A DNA stretch of 64,000 nucleotides from positions 15,427,894-15,491,893 of the forward strand of contig NC_079209.1 of assembly GCF_026745355.1 (NCBI RefSeq). The letters run 5' to 3'. A program made the position numbers and the translations under genes. The DNA comes from Beta vulgaris subsp. vulgaris. Lineage: Eukaryota; Streptophyta; Magnoliopsida; Caryophyllales; Amaranthaceae. Below the pieces are notes generated by a model. That model did not search any database. It saw only the letters and a program-made list of their open reading frames with translations, and was not told the DNA's origin. Below are positions 1 to 11,966 of the stretch, piece by piece. The number at the start of each line of letters is the position of its first letter. Position 1 is the first letter of the stretch.

Positions 1-2213
1 ACTTTATATTGTCATTCTTCACAACAAAACACCCTATGAAATGCTCTTTAAACACAAACCTGATTACTCCACTTTGAAGTCTTTTGGATGCCTTGCTCTG
101 GCTTATAATCCAACTGTAACCACAGACAAACTAGCACCCAGAGGAATACCATGCCTGTTCCTAGGATATCCTCAAAGTTAAAAAGGTTACAGACTGCTGA
201 ATTTAATCACTCGGCAAGTGTTCACTTCAAGGGATGTCAAATTTCATGAACATATCTTTCCATGTAACCAGCACAGCAAAACACAACCTTATTTTCAACC
301 TTAACCTGTCACCATTCCTACCTTCAACCCAACACCTCTCCTTCCAATTGACACCACTTTGGATGAAATCATATCATCACAAACTGAAACCATTCCAGTT
401 GCCCCACAGAATCCAGAACCTGACACACCACCTCCTAAACCACCTATACAACCTGCTCCTACTGCTATCGTACCTAGAAGATCAACGAGACAAACCCAAA
501 TCCTTGGCTGGCTAACTAACTATATTCATCAAGCATCCAAAAAACCTGAGCATGCACCTGCTGCTAACTTAGTCAATACTATAGTGAGCTCTGAGTTTTA
601 TGCCTTTGTAACTCAGTTACACTAACATCATGATCCTGTTACCTACAAAGAAGCTATGCAACAGGCACACTGGGTAAAATCAATGAATGAAGAATTCTCA
701 GCTCTAGAGTCCAACCAGACCTGGAAAATAACTCAATTTCCCCCAGGAAAGCAAGCCATAGGCTACAAATGGATTTATAAAACAAAACTTCACCCTGATG
801 GCTCTGTTGACAAATATAAATCTAGATTGGTTGTTCTGGGATGCAGACAGAAGTATGGAATAGATTATGATGACACATTTAATTTTCCCCTGTGACAAAG
901 CTCACCACTGTGAGATCTTTATTAGCAGTTGCAGCAATGGAGGGGTGGTCTCTCTGTCAAATGGATGTTAAGAATACATTTTTGCATGGTGAACTTCCAG
1001 AAGATGTTTATATGAAGTTTCCTACTGGTTATTCAGGTGAAGGTTCCAGAATTCAACTTGATCAGGGGGAGCAATCTAAGTCCACTAAGGTGTGCAAGTT
1101 GTTGAAATCACTCTATGGCTTGAAACAAGCCCTTAGGCAGTGGTTTTCTAAACTCTCCCATGCCCTGAAACAGTTTGGTTTCACCCAATCCAAATCAGAT
1201 TACTCCCTGTTCACTCAAACACAAGGCACATCATTCATAGCTCTACTTATGTATGTTGATGACCTTATTCTTGCCTCTAATTCTAACCTTCTTCTCACCC
1301 AAGCTAAACAGTTTCTCATTCATCATTTCATATGAAAGATTTAGGTAACCTAAATTACTTTCTAGGGATTTAAGTCTCTAGGTCTTCTCAAGGCATATTC
1401 ACATCACAACACAAATACACTACAGATCTTATCCAAACATATGGCCTCTCTCATGCCTGAAAACTCCAACTTCCTATGGAACCACAACTTAAGCTCACAC
1501 CTGAGTTAGGAGATCCGCTCCCAGATCCTCTTGTCTACCAAAGATTAATAGGTAAACTCCTATATCTAACTCTGACCAGACCAGATATTACCTATCCTGT
1601 GCATATTCTCAGCCAATTCATGCAAAAGCCCACTGCTATCCACCTTCAAATAGCCAAAAGGATCCTTAGATACCTTCTCACTAACCCAGATCAAGGTCTT
1701 CTCCTTGCTTCTAAATCTACAACCATTCTCACTACCTATTGTGACAGTGATTGGGCAGGTTGTCCCATGTTCAGGAAGTCTACTACAGGGTATTGCGTCC
1801 TCCTAGGCTCCTCTCATGTGTCTTGGGAAGCTAAAAAACACCAAGTGTTGGCTAGATCCACAGCTGAAGCATAGTACAGAGCCATGGCTCTTACCATCTG
1901 TGAGCTTACCTGGCTCACTCAATTGCTAAAGGAACTAGGTCTCAAAGATCTTCCTATTACTGTAGTCCTCAAATGTGACAACAAAGTTGCTTTGTCCATA
2001 ATAGTAAATCCAGTGCAACATGAACGCACTAAACATGTTGAAATCGACAGTCACTATGTTAAGGATAAAGTCCAAGATGGCAGCATTCATACTGAGTATG
2101 TCCCTACTCAAGACAAAGTTTCAGACATGTTCACTAAACCAGTCCATGTGGCCCATCATAAACATCTTATGCGCAAGCTAGGAGTGTTGGTTGAGCCCCC
2201 ACTACCAACCTGA
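1..2213 (+). pseudogene. Decayed Ty1/copia pol (integrase end, reverse transcriptase, RNase H)
   Basis: Remnant of a copia polyprotein; the 5' part lies outside the window. Bases 1-330 encode the end of the integrase (TPYEMLF, then a GCLALAY-like stretch). About 640-1330 is the reverse transcriptase: the FPPGKQAIGYKWIYKTK block, [12 protein letters not shown], and the catalytic YVDD in [11 protein letters not shown]. About 1476-2213 is RNase [23 protein letters not shown], and the C-terminal DMFTKPV. The frame is broken: a stop near 179, a frameshift near 890, another near 1335, and TAG after STAEA at about 1872. Together with the LTR that follows, it is the 3' half of one element inserted in plus orientation. 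It cannot make a working polyprotein. Domain identity is secure; the exact breaks are approximate. Confidence 0.93.
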
Positions 2214-2220
2214 GGGGGAG
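2212..2220 (+). promoter_or_regulatory. Polypurine tract of copia element A
   Basis: The purine run gagggggag lies directly against the TG that opens the 3' LTR. In LTR retrotransposons this tract primes plus-strand DNA synthesis, and its position fixes the LTR start. Confidence 0.85.
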
Positions 2221-2543
2221 TGTAGAAGGATACAATTCATGTTACTATGTTGCTAACACACTAGAGTATCTCCTACATAATGTTACTGATATTTTTTGTC
2301 CCTTAGTTAATTATTGTTGTTGTCTGTAATGAGGTGGCATGCACAGTACTATTCTGTTATACCAGAATCCACCTTGGTAGTGGGAGTGTTCTAGAATGAG
2401 TCATCTCATTCTATATATGTAAGGGGGTAGATCCTCATGAAGACGAGAGTAAAGATAATAAAAAAACCTCCTTGCTACTATTCTATTCTTGTTTTCTCTC
2501 TAAATCTGATAAACCAATCTGGGTAACAAATATCTTCACAACA
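2221..2543 (+). repeat. 3' LTR of copia element A
   Basis: Starts TGTAGAAGGATACA just after the polypurine tract and plausibly ends ATCTTCACAACA. A TATA-like tctatatatg sits inside near 2410, as expected of an LTR promoter. The 5' LTR is outside the window, so the right border rests only on the terminal CA and is uncertain by some bases. Confidence 0.7.
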
Positions 2544-2599
2544 CTAGCCAACCATTTGGGGTTGTTGCCATAGCACCACACACCATCCTGATATGGTGG

Positions 2600-4640
2600 T
2601 CCGCCTGGATTTTTACCTTACAACCCAGTCTTGCTTTGTTATCCTCCACACTAGTAATATGTACTTCTAATGTTAAGAATATTATTACAACTGTTCTTCG
2701 GACTGTTGAGAATTATTTGCTATGGCATACTCAATTCGAATCGTGTTTTGTGCCACATAGTTTATTAGAAATGATTGATGATTCTATTTATATGCATTAT
2801 GTTTATTTGCTTGATCATCACAATAGAGAATCCATGAATCCTGAATACTATCATTAGTTACACATTTTGATCAAACTATTCGTTCCTGGTTATTTGCTAC
2901 TTTATCCAAAGATATGCTTGTTAAGGAATATGATGTTATGTTTCCCATGTTGATATGGAATAGACTCCAATCTTTCTTTATGAATGCTACTTTGGCTTGT
3001 TCTATGCAATTGAAAAGTGTGTTGCAACCTGTCTCTAAGACCGAAACTCAATCCATGGATACCTATTTATGTGACATCAAACTTATTGCTGATTCTCCAG
3101 CTGCGATTGGTGCTCCTATTTCATGGCATGATTTAATTCAACATACAGTCATGGGACTTGGGAAATACTATGAGTCTCTCACCACTAGTATTACTCACTT
3201 TTCTAGTAATCTGACTTTTGATGATGTTCGAGAGAAATTATTGATTTAATAGCAGATAATTAAGGGTCGTCAAGTTAGGGATCGGGGGTATGCCACTCAT
3301 CAAGCCTTTCTTGCTAATACTCATAGTAGTTCTCCTCGGTCTCAGTCTCAACCTCGTCTCTAGTTCTCGTAACAATCAACAGAGTGGTCGTGGAAAAGGT
3401 CGTGGCAATGGGGGTGCAAAGCAATCCCAAACACAAAACTCAGGAGGTACAAGTATATGTCATTTTGTTTTGTCATCTAAAAGTATAGTTGTAGCACTTG
3501 CTTCTTGCGATACTAACCATTCTTTTGTAAGGGGTTCTAATGTTGAGGATGTATTTCGTTCTCACTCCATATATACACTATGTCAAATATGTTTCCATCG
3601 AGGTCATTCGGCTGTTTCTTGCCCCTCACGTTATGCTCAGACGTCGAATGATGCTCTTGTTTCCCCTCTCCACGGGTAAGAAAAATGAAACCACGTGGTT
3701 TCTTGATTTTGAAGCATCTTCTCACATGACCAATGCTCCATGACCAATGCTCTAGGTATATTATCTAACAAATTTGTTTATAATGGTTCGATTTCTGTTG
3801 AAGTAGCAAATCGTACTTAAATCCCAGTTAAACATGTTGTCACAATTACATTATACTCTAACAGTCGTCCTTTGGTTCTAAACTCAGTCTATCATTGTCC
3901 TAATATTAAATTTAATTTAATGTCTGTGAAAAAATTGGATATCATTGTCTTAATGGTTCTCATGTTTTTGTTATGGATAATAAGTCGAGGGTGGTGCTTC
4001 TCAAAGCTTCTAGTCAAGGCAATGTTTATTTCATTACTCTCACCACCTATCGTAGAAGGACAGTTGTTATTATGTACTCTCTATGCATCCGGTCCTACTT
4101 GGTATCGCCGTCTTGGACGTTGTGGTAATAGAGTTTTAGGTGCTCTTAAGAACAATGAGGCCACTGTTTGTGCCACTAGTCATTTATTTGATTGTGTTTC
4201 GTGTTGCTTAGGCAAGTATCATCATTTGCCTTTCCAGGATGCAATACACTCTTTTGATAAACCACTACAACTAGTTCATTCTGATCTAAGGCAATCGAAT
4301 ATTTTATCCAATCTTGGTTTTAAATATTATGGTCCATATATTTGTTGATGATTTTTCTCGATATACATGGATTTATCCTTTAAAACAAAAACCTAATGTG
4401 CATGATAGTTTTTTCGATTTCCAAGCATTGGTTGAGAACTTATTTCATAGCAAAATAAAATATTACCAAAGTGATGGGATTGGGAATTTGATAATCAACC
4501 TTCACTTGATCATTTTCGGAGATGTGGTATTTATTTTCGAAAATCTTGCCTGGAAACTTAACTACAAAATGGTGTTGCTCAACGTAAATGTTCATTGAGT
4601 GTTTACTTCTTGGTCAAATATGGGCTGATGCTGCATATTC
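2600..4640 (+). pseudogene. Second decayed copia fragment: gag, protease, start of integrase
   Basis: A separate, strongly degraded Ty1/copia copy. Around 2640-3250 is gag (LLWHTQFESCFVPH, then the block with MDTYLCDIKLIAD and the DDVREKL end). A CCHC knuckle appears near 3575 (CQICFHRGHSAVSC). The protease motif is mutated to WFLDFEASSHMT near 3698, where D-S-G-A is normal. The GAG-pre-integrase region lies at about 4090-4250 (TWYRRLG, then CCLGKYHHLPF). Integrase begins near 4340 (VDDFSRYTWIYPLK) and decays after about 4600. Many stops and shifts make it dead. No LTR was seen at either end. Its gag follows element A's LTR closely, so it is an independent older insertion. Confidence 0.85.
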
Positions 4641-4753
4641 TTGTAATTGTACTATTGTACACTAAAATATATATGGATCTGAGGCATAGAGTTAAGTTGT
4701 ATCACTATACACACTATCAAGTTTTTTCACTCTATCATTCAGTAATATAATCA

Positions 4754-4959
4754 CAGCAATGACCCTTGAATCCAATGGTATGGCTTCCTATCTCCCATAT
4801 GGGAGACCAAAGTTAAAATCTGGTGGAAACAAAATTTTCAATATTGTTGGGGGTTGGGGAAGGGTTTGGGGCTTCTTGAGCCTCTAGGTGAGTGACCCTA
4901 TACGAGGGTAGCGTAGAGGAAATTTATCTTACCACGTGTCTCCGAAAGAGGCCAAAACA
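4754..4959 (+). mobile_element. SINE-like element with 17-bp target duplication
   Basis: A 206-bp segment lies between two exact copies of attcagtaatataatca at 4737-4753 and 4960-4976. Long duplications of this kind are the hallmark of LINE-driven, target-primed insertion. The head resembles a tRNA-derived promoter: an A-box-like ccaatggtatggcttcc region and a degenerate B-box-like agttaaaatctgg about 45 nt later. The rest is G-rich in the middle and ends gccaaaaca. It has no ORF. The duplication is directly visible; the SINE label is inference from it and the weak boxes. Confidence 0.72.
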
Positions 4960-4976
4960 ATTCAGTAATATAATCA

Positions 4977-6104
4977 TACATACTGCATATGTGATCCCCT
5001 AATTGAAATCGTAATGTGCATTGATTAAAGATGATTAATATTAGGAAAAATAGTTGATCCCAATTTTAACTAGCTGATATAAGAAGTTCTTGATGATATA
5101 ACTAAGAAAGTATCGTATAGATTGACTAAAGAAGACTAATGTTTGGAATTCTTCAGCAAGGTCTCTCATCATAGTTAGTAGTTACTAATCTGATCTCTTC
5201 TTCCACTTTCTGTCGTTGATTCTATTCACTGTAACTTTAACTCACAAACTCAAAACACCGTCACAAGAACAGAAACAGCTACTAAATTCATCCTGGGAAA
5301 CTTTAGAAGAACTCATACTAAGGCTTTGTTCTTGTAGACTGAATGAATGGAAATTCAATTACATAAATTCAGTTTAGTTCAGATAAATTCAATTAGGTAA
5401 TTCATTTAGTGCAACTCAAAGTTTTAATTCAATTCAATTCAGATAAACTAAGTTAAGCTCAATTTAATTCAGACAAATTCAGTTTAATTCAATTTAATCT
5501 AAAAAAATATAGCCTAATTAACTTACGCCGTTCACCAATATGACACCAATTCTGGGACTCCATTGCTAAAGAACTCCAAAGCTACACCACTTTCTCTCTC
5601 CTCACCCCGAAAGCCGTTTCGCCAAACGCTGCTTTTCACTGGCTATCAACCCTTGTAGCCCTGCCTCTTGTGTAGGTACATGTACCTCTTGGTCTTAAAT
5701 TATGAAATTCATTTTTTTAAAAAATATATTAATTTTTCGGAAACTCGTGACGTGATTGGCTTTTCAGATCATTAAAATTGAAGGTGAAAAGATATACAAG
5801 TAAAAGAAAGGCACACGTAAGACGCATGCTATATTTTACTGGTTGAACAAGCCACAACTATTAGAGATTATTAAGGACACCTAATAGTTCAGATTATTCA
5901 AAAATAACCCATAATTGCGATTACTAAAAACAGACATGTATTAATTGAGATTATTCTTGTCCATTTTTCCTAATATAGTTTTATTTCATATAACACAGCC
6001 AACTATTAGGGATCACCTAGACAAGGTAAAATGCACAAGAGAACTACAAGAACAAGATACAGTAGTGAATATAGCTGTGCAGATGCTATATTTTCCATTT
6101 TTCT
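4977..6104. other. Intergenic, with aattcagttt-type simple repeat
   Basis: No coding region recognised. About 5340-5520 is a degenerate low-complexity tract built from aattcag and tttaattca units. The remainder is AT-rich and includes the 3' flank of the ANR gene on the minus strand. Confidence 0.6.
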
Positions 6105-7864
6105 TCAATCCTTCAATAGATCATTGCTCTTCAGATACTCTATTGTGGAGTCATAAATCTGTTCAAGCCCATACTTGAACTTGAATCCCTCATTAACGAG
6201 TTTCTCTGATGATAATACTGATTTGGCCTTTGAAGGGAATTCTCCAAAACTGCAAATATAAACCAGAATATAACACAACAAAATCAGTCTCTGCTGTAAT
6301 GCTATAACATATTTTGAGTCCACATGTAAAAAGGTCTGAAACTATACTCTGTAGGAACATTGTACTGAGGGTATTTGTTGCTTAGAAACTTCGCGAGATC
6401 AAGAACACAAGTGTTAACCGCGCTGCAAATATAACGCCCTGAAGCTGATTCTTTCTCTGCTAGAAAAATGTGTGCGCGACAAACATCCTCTACATGTGTA
6501 ATCGAGATCGAACCTGACCCCAATTCCATACCCTTCAAGTTGTTTATTAGGGGCTCATCTCCTGCAATAACTTAGCTTTATTTACGTATTAAAACTTATT
6601 TTTGCTGATCAAAAATTCAAAACTAGATCTTTACTGATTGAGAACTGATTTTTACTAGTTCACTAGCTTTTTTCACATACGTAGTTACACATAGTTACCT
6701 TTTTTGTTGATTACAAATGATCTTTTACTGACTAAAACTTCTTTTTACATAAACTTATCTTTAAAAGTTGAAGACAACGGGGTCTTAATGCTTAGAATGA
6801 AAATTATTTATGGACCTGTTAATAAGCATGTAGCAAGACCAATGCTGCCGGGGACATCAGGAGTCAAGGAAGGACCAGCAATCAAAGGTGGTATTACAGT
6901 AACAAGATTAAGGTTGTTTTCTTTTGCAAATTTCCAGGCTTCTCTTTCAGCTAGGGTCTTAGAAACAGGGTAACCCTGTAAAACATTTTCGAAAATAAGC
7001 TGACGACATTCATAATATGGTAGTTTATTTAAGGTGCTAAGAACACAAATATATTGTACTATCAAGTTTTGTGTACCCAAATTGATGGTTTTTGGGAGTA
7101 GAGGAAATCAACATCAGTCCAATCTTCTTCAGTTATCACAAGACCTTCTTCAGTTATATTCTTGATCGATACAGCAGCTGCAGATGAAGTCAGAACAACG
7201 CGTTTCACTGTCTTTGCCTTCACGCAGGCTGTCAAGACATTCCTTACTCCAAATACCGCGGGCTTAATCATATCATTCTGTATTTAATCATCAAATTATG
7301 AATATATAGGTGTCCTCATTTTTTTAAAAGAAAGCTACATATATGTAAATCAAGAGAAAATCATAAAGTAAAAATCTTAGCATACCATACATTTTAACCC
7401 TGTGTATGACACGGGCTACCAATCTAGTCATAACATACCTCTGGATCTTGAGACGCAAAGTTGACAGGAGTGGCGACTAGGAAAACAACGTCACAACCTT
7501 GTACTGCGGCATCAAAGCTTCCTTCATCAGTTAAATTTGCTTGAAAAAATTTCAAGTCCCCAAGATCTTGAAGTGCTAAGAGGTGTGAAATCTTTTTTTC
7601 ATCACCTATATGTATGACCAAAACATTAGCTACTGACAAAAAAAGATGGCATTACATCAAAAATGTTGCTGCTTAACAAAAAAGGCCTTAGAAGAAAGGA
7701 GGAAGAAGAGAGTTACCAAGGTCTCTAACAGTGGTATTGACAGAAACATCCTTGCTCAATAATAATTTGACAAGTTGGGATGCCAAAAATCCTGTACCCC
7801 CTATGATGCAGGCTTTCTTAGTCTTGATCTCCTGATTATCATACTGTTGGACTACTCCAGCCAT
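6105..7864 (-). CDS. ANR: Anthocyanidin reductase, six exons, 344 aa
   Basis: NADPH-dependent cytosolic enzyme of the SDR/DFR-like superfamily. It reduces anthocyanidins to 2,3-cis-flavan-3-ols such as epicatechin, the starter units of proanthocyanidins. Exons (minus): 7864-7717, 7605-7439, 7277-7077, 6975-6816, 6561-6348, 6249-6105. Every junction is GT-AG and keeps frame (1035 nt, stop included). Visible features: dinucleotide-binding GGTGFLA at residues 22-28, [16 protein letters not shown] after it, TSSAAAVS at 135-142, the catalytic YPVSK at 174-178, GPSLTPD, the [18 protein letters not shown] block, and a C-terminal [12 protein letters not shown]. Length matches the family (about 335-345). 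The start is the first ATG in a good context; exon 1 keeps a short non-conserved head. Leucoanthocyanidin reductase and DFR are less likely, because the block order and residues follow ANR throughout. No disabling change was seen. Confidence 0.95.
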
Positions 7865-7906
7865 TATTGTATAATGTTTTTGCTAGATGTAATATGATAC
7901 TTGTAA

Positions 7907-7914
7907 ATTATATA
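7907..7914 (-). promoter_or_regulatory. Candidate TATA box of ANR
   Basis: On the minus strand tatataat lies about 43 bases upstream of the ANR start codon. This is close for a plant TATA element and would leave a very short leader. Motif only. Confidence 0.35.
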
Positions 7915-8220
7915 AATTATAGGGGTTCCTTTTTAGTAGTAATTTTGGTATATCTAAGACAATCTTATTTGTTTCGATGGATTTCTTTTATATGTAAGAA
8001 AATGGTGAGAAATCAATAGGTGAAGAAAACTGGTAGGTGAAAATGTGATCATCTAATGCAATGAGATGTTGAGCACGTTTATTTGTTGGGTAGTCCCTCC
8101 TATGCACCAAAAAAATTAAGGAAATGAGCAGATGACCTCTTAAGAACATCAAACACTGATCGAATTTGTTCAAAGTACTAATTTATTTTAAAATATTGTT
8201 GAGTAATCCAATATATATTA

Positions 8221-8527
8221 CTCCCTCTGTCTTAAAAAGATCTTAACACTTGTTACGATACGTAGTTGTAGGTCATAAGTTGTAGTGGGGTTATCAAATG
8301 TTATTTTTTTGTAAAAAGAATATGTAATAGGAGTTGGTGAGGATGTTTTTATTGGAGCAAAAAGAAAGTTGGGTAACTTAATTGATTAAGGTAGAGTTTG
8401 GGTAAAGAAAGTGTAAAAGAAATAATATAGTAATTAATAGTAAGACCACGTCAAAATGGAAGTGTTCAAACTAATTTAGAACAAATATAAAATGAAAGTT
8501 TTCAGACTATTTTGAGTCCGAAGAAGT
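8221..8527. repeat. MITE with degenerate ctccctctgt ends
   Basis: The left end ctccctctgtcttaaaa follows a TA. The right end, read in reverse, is a diverged version (cttcttcggactcaaaat). The ctccctccgt end is typical of plant Stowaway-type MITEs. The interior is AT-rich and non-coding. Borders are approximate. Confidence 0.45.
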
Positions 8528-8550
8528 AAGTAATCCGTAATCGTCCTTCA

Positions 8551-9350
8551 CAGGGCCGTCCTAAATAATTTGGGGGCCCTGTGCTAATTTTAAAATTAGG
8601 CCCTAATTTCCTTATAGATTTATACATATTGTGAAAAAATTACATATAGAATAACATGGTGATTACAAAAGAACAAAATTCACAGTTTATGATTGAGCCA
8701 AATAAAAAAGAGAAGACCTTAAAAAAATTTATAGGAAAAAAAGTTTTTCTAAAAAAAAACAAAAAAAAGAAGTAATGCTATCTCCTTTTCTCACCTTAAT
8801 CAACAACGGTCATAGACAAACAAAAACTTATTATCACAATAACTCCAATAATCAAACAATTTTAGGAAAATAAATAGGTGAATATATAAAATTATGATAT
8901 GTGCATGTTACATAAAAGTATGGGGAAAAAATATATGTTTATAAGGAAGAGATATGAACTATATGAAATAAGTATATTGGAAGGACAAATATTTTCTTTT
9001 CTTCTTTTATGTAGAATTATAATTTATACATGTTACATAAAAGAAAACACATATGCTTATAAGGAAGAGAGATGACTTATATGAAATTAGTATATTGGAA
9101 AGAAGAAGGTAATAACGCAACCACAAAACCCAAATGAATTTTTAAAAGTAATAATGAAAAAAAAAAAACTTTGTGAATTTTGCATAGAGTGGGATTCGAA
9201 CTCATGACATAAAACAAATAGTCATGTAGCATTACCAGCAAGCCAAAGCAAGTACTTTGTTTTATAAATGCAAGCAATAATATATGAGGCCCTGTTGAAA
9301 TGGTGGCCCTGTGCGGTGGGGCTGTTTGCACAGCCCCATCACCGGCCCTG
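8551..9350. mobile_element. Non-autonomous hAT element, 800 bp
   Basis: Inverted ends cagggccgtcc at the left and ccggccctg at the right, with further matching ggccctgtgc motifs just inside. It is flanked by 8-bp duplications gtccttca (8543-8550) and gtccttcc (9351-9358), one mismatch. Eight-base duplications and CAGGG-type ends define hAT transposons. The inside is AT-rich with no transposase. Near 9188 lies a tRNA-like gggattcgaactcatg (B box on the minus strand). Short ORFs inside are not credible genes. Confidence 0.85.
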
Positions 9351-9358
9351 GTCCTTCC

Positions 9359-10261
9359 CCTCATTTGATTTGGAAAAAAAAAAATATGTGGATTAGGTGT
9401 TCCTCTTAAGACTATCTTGGAATAGGGTTTTCTGCAAATATAAAAAAAATTATCTATGTAACCATAAATTTTGAATAGAAGAAAAGTGTGATTTTGAATA
9501 TGTAATTCTCGGTATGACAGAAACTAAAGAGGTAATAATTGAAAGGAAAAAATTTTAATGGACTTACAATGTACAGGTTAGGAATTGAAATGGAAATGAT
9601 GGGAAATTAATAATCATAATTTTAAAAAAAAAACTAAAAATAAATGTTATGTAAGTTGTCACGTCGATGGGGTTGGTGACCTTAAGGATTACCCAAAATT
9701 TTTCATAAGAAAACGTAAATATGATCCAATCTATGTATAGAAATATTAAACACTAATAACATTGATGACGTAGACACGAAGTATGTGCTTTTTTTTGCAT
9801 CTCTATTATAAATGGGGACTCTCGAGAATTTGGTTTCCACCCTTTATTTACCAATATACTCCTAATTAGAAAAGAAAGTTCAACACCTAGCACTATATTA
9901 ATTTAAAAATTAACATAAAAAAAGGAAAAAAAATCGATTTAACAAACTGTAAAGCAATTACTACTTTTCCTTCTACTTTAATTTACATACATAGCGTATA
10001 TATAAGACTAGTGTATTATAATGAAAGTAAGTAGCACCCATCATGATAATAATTTAAAGATAAATAAAGAGCTAAGTAGCAGAAATATCCATATAGAATC
10101 CAACTAGAAGTCTAGAACCCAATGACTTGAACCAACATGGTTGAAAATTGGAAAATGACTTCATTAGAACTTCCCATTACCAACCTATAGTGTACTTTCT
10201 CGAATTTTTTTATCGTTTTTAAATTGAAATCTGGACAATATTCATATTTAGAAATAATCTT
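9359..10261. other. Intergenic AT-rich DNA
   Basis: No coding potential, RNA gene or clear repeat border recognised on either strand. Confidence 0.5.
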
Positions 10262-10456
10262 CTCAATCTTTCTCAATTTATAAGAAAATATATAGTCATG
10301 TGCTGGTCTTGGTTGATTCGTCTCAGTTAATACTTTATTAATATTCAATTGTTATAATTTTTACTAATATATAATAAAATATATTTAAATTGAAGATGTA
10401 CATTGAGAGACGCGTACGGAAAAGTGACAATGATAAAAAAAAAAACCGAGGGAGTA
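10262..10456 (-). repeat. MITE copy (outward end gagggagtatta)
   Basis: This stretch is an inverted copy of the sequence that starts at 10671. Shared landmarks are the aagaaaatatatagtcatgtg stretch, the tactttattaatattcaa stretch, gagagacgcgtacgg and the terminal aaaaccgagggag. Together the two copies form an imperfect palindrome with a loop of about 200 bp. Confidence 0.6.
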
Positions 10457-10956
10457 TTATACAATTGTTTTTAATTAATTTTAGAGCAACCATTTTATTT
10501 AATATATTACATTTCTGATCAAATTTACGAATATGTTGTGAAACAATGTTACAAATTGGACATTTCCATGAGAAATATTTAGCTTGATTGATAAGAAGAA
10601 ACAATAACTTAATTTCTATTTGTCAGACATAATAGTGTATTTCATGACTAAAAAAACCAATTGCATAATACTCCCTCCGTTTTTTATCAGTATCACTTTC
10701 TTATGCTTGTCTCTCAATGCACGTCTTCAACTTAAATATCTTTTATTATATGCAAGTAAAAATTATAACGATTAAATATTAATAAAGAACCTCATAGTGA
10801 CCAAGGAGGGATGCTTCACTCTCCTGATGAAATTCAAGGTGAACTAGTTAACTTCCACAAAAACTTACTGGGAAACAGGGCTCACTCTCTTGACGCAATT
10901 GATTTGGTGACTATGAGACGAGGTCCTAGGCTAAGTCGGGATGCAATTGAAATCTG

Positions 10957-11945
10957 TTGATCCAGCCTATTTCCAATCAGGATATTGATAGAGCTTTAAA
11001 AGGTATATATGAATCCAAAGCTCCTGGTATTGATGGGTTCAACTCATTCTTCTTTAAAAAAAGCTGGAATGTGATCAGAGATACTGTGTGTGATGTTATG
11101 AAAGAGTTTTTTGATAAAGCCTTGCTTCACAAACCTTTGAACTTCACTTCAATTACACTCATCCCTAAAGTTGAAAATGTCATCCATGCTAAAGATTTCA
11201 GGCTAATAACATGTTCTATTGTCATCTATAAAATTATCTCCATGATCATTACCAATAGGATGCAAAGTGCAATTAATGAACTAGTGAATGACTCTCAAGC
11301 TAGATTTATGCCTGACAGACATGTCTTAGATAATATTCTGCTTGCAACATAATTGATTAGAGGTTACAATAGAAAAGGTATGTCTCCTAGATGCTTTATC
11401 AAGGTAGACATCAAGAAGGCGTATGATTTTGTAGAATGGCCTTTTCTTCATAGTATGCTTTACGACCTTGGTTTTCCTAGCAGATTTATAGACTGGAACA
11501 TGGCATGTGTTTATAGTGTTCCCTATTCTATCTTGGTCAATGGTGACCTGCAACTCCATTTAATGCGAAGAAAGGGTTGAGACAAGGGGACCCTCTGTTG
11601 GCTTTCTTATTTGCTTTAAGCATGGAATACCTTAGCAGGTGCTTAGGTGAATTGAAGAACAATCCTGATTTTAACTTTCATCCAAAGTGTGGGAGACTTC
11701 ACCTCACTCATTTGATGTTTGCTAATGATCAGTTTCTATTTGGTAGAGCAGATCACAGCTTAGTAACTAAGGTGATTCAAGCCTTCATGAAATTTTGTAA
11801 GGCTTCTTGGCTCCATGCTAGCCTTGAAAAGAGTAGCATCTATGTGTCTGGAGTTAATGATGATGAGGCTCATGCTCTTCCAGCTTCTTGTCATATGACT
11901 CTGGGCTTGCTTCCCTTCAAATATCTAGGGATCCCTCTAAGTTAA
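10957..11945 (+). pseudogene. LINE ORF2 reverse transcriptase, broken
   Basis: Non-LTR reverse transcriptase, normally used for target-primed reverse transcription. Seen: ESKAPGIDGFNSFFFKK (RT block 0-1), FTSITLIPKVENV, FRLITCSIVIYKI, DSQARFMPDR, the block-A KVDIKKAYDFVEW, and RQGDPLLAFLFALSMEYL. The catalytic FADD box is changed to FAND in LMFANDQFLF near 11730, removing one metal-binding aspartate. There is a stop at about 11350 and a frameshift near 11577. The chain stops at KYLGIPLS just before the copia insertion; after it the same reading resumes at 18343. Confidence 0.9.
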
Positions 11946-11961
11946 AGAAAGCTTAATCACA

Positions 11962-11966
11962 CAATA
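11962..11966. repeat. Target duplication caata (left) of copia element
   Basis: caata at 11962-11966 precedes the 5' LTR and the same five bases follow the 3' LTR at 18338-18342. A 5-bp duplication proves a single insertion event into the LINE. Confidence 0.9.

Noticed and set aside
9170..9250. tRNA gene candidate around gggattcgaactcatg
   Set aside because: Only a B box is convincing; no acceptor stem or anticodon arm of the right spacing, and it lies inside a hAT element.
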